DNA of 8,874 nt from an uncultured Myxococcales bacterium (lineage in GTDB: Bacteria; Myxococcota_A; Bradymonadia; UBA7976; UBA1532): positions 1 through 8,874 of the forward strand of contig CALBMW010000688.1 in NCBI GenBank assembly GCA_937896275.1. Direction: 5' to 3'. A program made the position numbers and the translations under genes. Positions 6,280-8,874 of the stretch are shown piece after piece (positions within the stretch are counted from its first letter, which is position 1; each line of letters opens with the position of its first letter). The notes beneath the pieces are model-generated. The model had not been told where the DNA came from. It did not search any database and saw nothing but the letters and a program-made list of their open reading frames with translations.

Positions 6280-6894
6280 ATGTCCGACGACAAGAACAAC
6301 CCGCTCGAACCCCTGGAGAAGGCGCACGAGGAGGTGTGGTTCCTGCGAAAGAACCAGCAGCTCATCGAGCAGATGCGCCAGCGCCTGAGCACCGAAGAGC
6401 GAGCGAACCTGATCAAGCAGGCCAGTGGCGTCTCGGACGACCACATCGCGACGGCGCTGGCGCAGCTGGGCGTGACCGCCGAGACGGCCCCGGTGCTGCA
6501 CCTGGTTCCGCTGCTGCAGGTGGCGTGGGCCGACGACGAGATCGAGCCGGACGAGCGCGACCTGCTGCTCGAGGCCGCCGAGGCCACCGGCATCACCGAG
6601 GGTCCGGCGCGCGTCTACTTCGAGTCGCTGCTCGTCAACAAGCCGTCGGCCGAGTTCTTCGCGACGGCCCTCGACTTCGTCGCGGCGCTGATGCGGGCGC
6701 TGCCGGAGGTCGAGGCGAACCGCGCCCGCAACAACCTCGAGGACTTCGCGCTGCGCGTGGCGAAGGCCAACGGCGGCCTCTTCGGGCTCTTCTGGACGGT
6801 GGACGAGGACGAGAAGGCGGCCCTGCGCCAGATCGCCCAGAAGCTGTCGCTGGGCAAGCCCGGCGCGACCAGCCGGATGCTCAGCAAGATCTGA
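6280..6894 (+). CDS. TerB-like helical domain protein
   Basis: A 204-residue, soluble, all-helical protein with no signal peptide or membrane segment. The core at residues 72-118 has the TerB-family pattern: hydrophobic helix, then VAWADDEIEPDERDLLLEAA (81-100), in which the acidic A-D-x-x-I-x-x-x-E segment forms the likely metal-binding acidic loop. A second, weaker acidic stretch is TVDEDEKAALRQIAQKL (173-189). The N-terminus is polar and probably helical (HEEVWFLRKNQQLIEQMRQRL). TerB proteins are linked to tellurite resistance and phage-defence contexts, but isolated TerB-like genes are common and no other ter gene is present, so no role is assigned. ATG 6280 follows GAAAGGG by about nine bases. 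The upstream frame is open to 6205 but looks non-coding. It is convergent with the outer-membrane protein gene. Confidence 0.75.
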   Translation: MSDDKNNPLEPLEKAHEEVWFLRKNQQLIEQMRQRLSTEERANLIKQASGVSDDHIATALAQLGVTAETAPVLHLVPLLQVAWADDEIEPDERDLLLEAAEATGITEGPARVYFESLLVNKPSAEFFATALDFVAALMRALPEVEANRARNNLEDFALRVAKANGGLFGLFWTVDEDEKAALRQIAQKLSLGKPGATSRMLSKI

Positions 6895-6909
6895 CCGGGG
6901 CGCTCGGGC

Positions 6910-6921
6910 GCCGCCGGCGGC
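6910..6921. terminator. GC palindrome between convergent genes
   Basis: GCCGCCGGCGGC is a perfect 12-bp palindrome in the 36-bp spacer between two convergent genes. It could fold into a small hairpin on either transcript. No T-tract follows on either strand, and such palindromes arise easily in GC-rich DNA. Confidence 0.25.
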
Positions 6922-6930
6922 CGTCGGCTC

Positions 6931-7491
6931 TCAGAAGACCGCCCCCACCGTGAAATAGGGCATCGGCGCGAGGATCACCGTGGCCTGCGCGTTGCGCCCC
7001 CACGGCTGCGCGGTGGCCCCCACCCGGACCTCGAGCACGAGGCGCGCGACCACGCGGTGACCCAGGGTGGCGTCGAGGTCGACCGCGATGCCCTGCGTCG
7101 CGTCATAGCGGGCCGCGTCCGCGAACAGCCGGCGATAGCCCAGGCCGCCACCGAGCCGCAGCGTGGTGCGCGCGTCGCGCAGGGCGATCCAGTGCGCCGC
7201 CAACCCCACATCGAACAGGTTGACCTGCTCCGCGCGGGTCTCGGCGCCGAAGGACGCGACGTGCAGAAACAGGCCGGCGTCGGCCTCGGTCGCGATCTCG
7301 GCGTCGAAGCTCATCACCAGCAGCGGGCCGGGCGAGGCCTCCGGCTGGGCGTCGTCCACCATCACGAGGGTCGGCACCAGGACGCCCACGCCCAGGCCGA
7401 AGCGCGGCTTCGCCTCCGCGCCCGTGGCCGCGACGCCCAAGACGAGCGCCACGACGCCCAGGGCGCGGCCGGCTATGCTGCGCTTCCTCAA
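6931..7491 (-). CDS. Small outer-membrane beta-barrel-like protein
   Basis: Read from TTG 7491 this is a 186-residue exported protein. It has a signal peptide RKRS, then hydrophobic residues 9-22, and a likely cleavage after AEA (about residue 27). The mature part shows alternating-residue beta strands rich in Gly and aromatics (FGLGVGVLVP, LRLGGGLGYRRLF, RLVLEVRVGATAQPW). It ends in YFTVGAVF, the C-terminal Phe being the recognition signal for beta-barrel insertion by BAM. About eight strands fit the length, as in OmpA/OmpW-size barrels. TTG 7491 is preferred because GGAG lies six bases upstream and gives a normal signal peptide. The alternative ATG 7560 would add 23 residues with an L-H-x-x-x repeat before the signal peptide. 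Its substrate or function is unknown. Confidence 0.7.
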   Translation of the reverse strand: MRKRSIAGRALGVVALVLGVAATGAEAKPRFGLGVGVLVPTLVMVDDAQPEASPGPLLVMSFDAEIATEADAGLFLHVASFGAETRAEQVNLFDVGLAAHWIALRDARTTLRLGGGLGYRRLFADAARYDATQGIAVDLDATLGHRVVARLVLEVRVGATAQPWGRNAQATVILAPMPYFTVGAVF

Positions 7492-7505
7492 CCGCGGCTC
7501 CGCGG
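7492..7505 (-). promoter_or_regulatory. Hairpin presenting the ribosome-binding site of the outer-membrane protein gene
   Basis: Two CCGCGG boxes (7492-7497 and 7500-7505) flank two bases directly upstream of the TTG start at 7491. On the minus-strand transcript they can form a 5-bp stem with loop GAGC. The GGAG Shine-Dalgarno (7501-7498) spans that loop and the closing pair, so the structure could limit translation. The feature is short and GC-rich, so chance is possible. Confidence 0.3.
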
Positions 7506-7509
7506 GATG

Positions 7510-7554
7510 ATGCAGGTCAGGTTCATGCAGTTCAGAGCCATGCAGCGCACGTTC
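7510..7554. repeat. Three 15-bp direct repeats between the outer-membrane protein and methyltransferase genes
   Basis: ATGCAG recurs at 7510, 7525 and 7540 with exact 15-bp spacing. Units 1 and 2 also share T at repeat position 8 and AG at positions 10-11; the shared core of all three is ATGCAG plus the final C. The array lies in the divergent region between the two genes. Because 15 is a multiple of three, plus-strand codons read M-Q-x-x-x three times (small frame 7507-7599) and minus-strand codons read L-H-x-x-x. It may be a set of binding sites or a coding repeat. Confidence 0.6.
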
Positions 7555-7579
7555 CCCCATTTCTCACGAGCGGTCGACC

Positions 7580-8269
7580 TTGCGCGCCGGACGCGCTGAG
7601 GCGCGGCGCCGCGGCGTGGCGCTCCACCGGGGTGAGGCGGTCGACGCGCTGGGCGACGGGTGGCTCATCCGCGACCGCGGCGGCTTCGATCCGTGCCCGT
7701 GGGCCTTCGACGTGGCGCGCGCCGTCCACCCACGCGCCGGGGACCGCGCCCTCGATCTGGGGTGCGGCACGGGCGTGCTGATGGGTGCGCTCCATCAGGT
7801 GCACGGCGGCCTGCGCTCCTTGGTCGGCGTCGAGCTCGACGCGACCGCCGCGGACCAGGCGCGCCGCAACGCTCTCTTGAACGGCTGGCCCGCAGGGGTG
7901 GTGCGGGCGGACGTGCGGGCGCTGCCGCTGCCGCCGGCCTTCGACCTGGTCCTCACCAACCCCCCCTTCTACCCGCCCGGCTGGGGCCGCCAGAGCGCCG
8001 ACGATCGCGTCGCGCGCGCCACCCACGCCCTGCACGGCGACATCGGCGACTTCACGCGCGCGGCGGCGGCCGCCTTGAAGCCCCACGGCGAGGCCCTGTT
8101 CGTCTACGATGCCGGACATCTGGCGGCGTTGCTGCTGGCGGTCGACGCCGCCCATCTCACCGCGCGCGAGGCGGTGCTGCTCGACGACGACCGGGGCCTG
8201 CCCGCGCGCGTCCTGCTGAGGGCGCGGCGGGGTGGGGCGGGGCTGACGGTGACACGGAGGACGCGATGA
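7580..8269 (+). CDS. TrmN6-like N6-adenine methyltransferase
   Basis: A 229-residue SAM-dependent methyltransferase resembling the TrmN6/YfiC group (COG4123), which methylates A37 of tRNA-Val. Visible in order are FDPCPWAFDVARAV (36-49, comparable to the family's region just before motif I), motif I LDLGCGTGVL (58-67), acidic VGVELD (82-87), ARRNALLNG (94-102), and the catalytic DLVLTNPPFYPPGWG (122-136) with NPPF at 127-130. The ending RVARATHAL (143-151) is typical of the group. NPPF also occurs in rRNA guanine methyltransferases such as RsmC, so the exact substrate is inferred. The start is uncertain: TTG 7580 has no good ribosome-binding site, and GTG 7616 is an alternative that would remove 12 mostly basic residues. 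Its stop overlaps the next gene's ATG (ATGA), so the two are coupled. Confidence 0.75.
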   Translation: MRAGRAEARRRGVALHRGEAVDALGDGWLIRDRGGFDPCPWAFDVARAVHPRAGDRALDLGCGTGVLMGALHQVHGGLRSLVGVELDATAADQARRNALLNGWPAGVVRADVRALPLPPAFDLVLTNPPFYPPGWGRQSADDRVARATHALHGDIGDFTRAAAAALKPHGEALFVYDAGHLAALLLAVDAAHLTAREAVLLDDDRGLPARVLLRARRGGAGLTVTRRTR

Positions 8270-8628
8270 TCGACTTGCTGATCAAGTGGGCGGGTTACAC
8301 CGCCGTCTTCATGGCGGGCGCCTCGATGCTGCCCGCGGTGAAGGTGCGGCGCCTCGGCGGCGCGGTGGCGGCCGCCGCGGCCTTCGGCGTGGCCAGCCTG
8401 CTCCTGGGCTGGGCGCTCGGCGCACTCTTGAAGAGCATCCTCTTCCTGCCCGCCATCCTCACCCTGGGGCTGGCGTGGGTGGTCGTGCCCTTCATCGTCA
8501 ACATGGCGCTGCTGAAGATCGTGGATGGCACCACGGGGGACGCCCTCGACATCGAGGACATGCGCAGCCTGACCATCCTCGCGGTGGCGGTCACCGCCGC
8601 CGGCGCCCTGATGAACAAGCTGCTGTGA
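8266..8628 (+). CDS. Small membrane protein, YvlD / phage-holin-IV superfamily-like
   Basis: A 120-residue inner-membrane protein with four predicted helices (about 5-24, 32-52, 58-86 as a long or split segment, and 101-118). FLPAILTLGLAWVVVPFIVNMALL (60-83) resembles the core of the YvlD/PF04020 family (LPxxxLTLGL followed by N in the next helix). Despite the family name, most chromosomal members are not phage holins; their role is unclear, with some linked to envelope stress. ATG 8266 has an excellent Shine-Dalgarno, GGAGG, five bases upstream. It overlaps the methyltransferase stop as ATGA. It is convergent with panC. No phage genes are nearby. The family call is from memory of the pattern and should be checked. 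Confidence 0.7.
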   Translation: MIDLLIKWAGYTAVFMAGASMLPAVKVRRLGGAVAAAAAFGVASLLLGWALGALLKSILFLPAILTLGLAWVVVPFIVNMALLKIVDGTTGDALDIEDMRSLTILAVAVTAAGALMNKLL

Positions 8629-8657
8629 GCGCCAACCCCCGGTGAGTCGGGGCGCTC
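8627..8657. terminator. panC: Bidirectional hairpin between convergent membrane-protein gene and panC
   Basis: GAGCG (8627-8631) pairs with CGCTC (8653-8657), and CCCCG (8637-8641) pairs with CGGGG (8648-8652). This gives a 10-bp GC stem with loop GTGAGT and one 5-base bulge (8632-8636). It lies between the stop codons at 8628 and 8665 of two convergent genes. It has no T-tract on either side, as is usual for high-GC genomes. Confidence 0.5.
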
Positions 8658-8678
8658 GGCTGAGTCAGGGCGCTCCGA
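8643..8678. repeat. Two 18-bp direct repeats over the panC stop codon
   Basis: TGAGTCGGGGCGCTCGGC (8643-8660) and TGAGTCAGGGCGCTCCGA (8661-8678) match at 15 of 18 positions. The second copy encodes the last residues and stop of panC (minus strand). The first copy forms the right arm of the spacer hairpin, suggesting that a duplication of the gene's 3' end produced part of the terminator. Confidence 0.75.
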
Positions 8679-8874
8679 GCACCACGTTGTCGATGAGCCG
8701 CGTCCCGCCGAAGCGCACCGCGACCGCGAGCAGCATCCGCACGGCGGGCCCCTCGAGCGCGCTCAGATCGTCTGGATCCCGCGCCTCGACGTAGTCGATC
8801 CCGCCGCCGCCGGCCAGGCCGACCACCGCCCGCGCCGCCGCCTCGAGGGCGCGCGGATCGCGCTCGCCCGCCAC
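8665..8874 (-). CDS. panC: Pantothenate synthetase PanC, C-terminal part (cut by window edge)
   Basis: These 69 codons plus stop are the C-terminal end of pantoate-beta-alanine ligase, the cytosolic enzyme that joins D-pantoate and beta-alanine with ATP to make pantothenate for coenzyme A. Family marks are GIDYVEARDPDDLSAL (25-40 of the visible part), with the usual I-DYVEVRDP-x-L pattern, then MLLAVAVRFGGTRLIDNVVL (47-66), where TRLIDN is the near-invariant final motif. The reading frame runs to the last base. The GTG at 8872-8874 is most likely an internal Val codon, since the N-terminal ATP-binding domain (HxGH and KMSKS-like motifs) must lie beyond the window. Confidence 0.92.
   Translation of the reverse strand: MAGERDPRALEAAARAVVGLAGGGGIDYVEARDPDDLSALEGPAVRMLLAVAVRFGGTRLIDNVVLGAP

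Noticed and set aside
6280..6894. Tellurite-resistance or phage-defence island around the TerB-like gene
   Set aside because: No terA, terC, terD/E, nuclease, reverse transcriptase or mobile-element gene is nearby; a lone TerB-like gene does not support it.
7474..7479. TATGCT as a plus-strand -10 element for the methyltransferase
   Set aside because: No -35 partner is visible at 16-18 bp upstream, and it lies within the signal-peptide codons of the opposite gene about 100 bp from the start.
7057..7599. A 180-codon plus-strand frame antisense to the outer-membrane protein
   Set aside because: It is Arg/Gln/Gly/His-rich shadow sequence. Only its last 30 codons (7507-7599) lie outside the antisense gene and are discussed as a possible small frame.
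8266..8628. Phage holin and hence prophage remnant
   Set aside because: The holin-IV-like family is common on chromosomes, and no endolysin, structural phage gene, integrase or attachment site is in the window.
1..8874. CRISPR array, tRNA, rRNA, insertion sequence or replication origin
   Set aside because: The repeats seen have units of 13-20 bp without unique spacers of CRISPR size; no cloverleaf, transposase or origin boxes were seen.

Overview
The window is GC-rich DNA (clearly above 65% G+C, third codon positions nearly all G or C) with several surface lipoproteins and outer-membrane proteins. A Cys-rich lipoprotein start of the PCDPGLVC type, polysaccharide genes and this composition together suggest a Myxococcota (former deltaproteobacterial) chromosome. 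That assignment is inference from composition and gene style; no rRNA or other phylogenetic marker is present.

Layout. (1) 1-1184: three 20-bp tandem repeats run into the start of a cell-surface lipoprotein gene (+). (2) 1185-1387: convergent spacer with a long-range inverted pair of 14-bp-period repeats. (3) 1388-4430: two minus-strand surface-polysaccharide genes, a Wzx/PST-type flippase followed by a GT4 glycosyltransferase. They are separated by 154 bp holding a 5 x 13-bp tandem repeat. A good promoter for the pair lies at 4566-4594 and has a run of eight G between its -35 and -10. (4) 4663-6158: prmC (release-factor glutamine methyltransferase) overlapping by GTGA a polytopic membrane protein with a lipoprotein signal. 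(5) 6280-6894: TerB-like helical protein. (6) 6931-7491, minus strand: small outer-membrane beta-barrel-like protein ending in Phe. (7) 7580-8628: TrmN6-like methyltransferase overlapping by ATGA a small YvlD/holin-IV-type membrane protein. (8) 8665-8874, minus strand: C-terminal end of panC, cut by the window edge.

How the genes fit. Flippase and glycosyltransferase probably work in one extracellular polysaccharide or O-antigen pathway. PrmC and the TrmN6-like enzyme modify the translation machinery but lie in separate operons. The rest are envelope proteins or housekeeping genes, with no mobile element, CRISPR array or RNA gene seen.

The most notable signal is regulatory. Short tandem repeats or a homopolymer lie directly upstream of four envelope genes (lipoprotein, flippase, glycosyltransferase, outer-membrane protein). 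At two of them the repeats also build tiny reading frames whose stop overlaps the next start codon as ATGA. This could be repeat-based (phase-variable) control of the cell surface, but with one sequence and no second strain it remains a hypothesis. I did not find a clear new multi-gene system.
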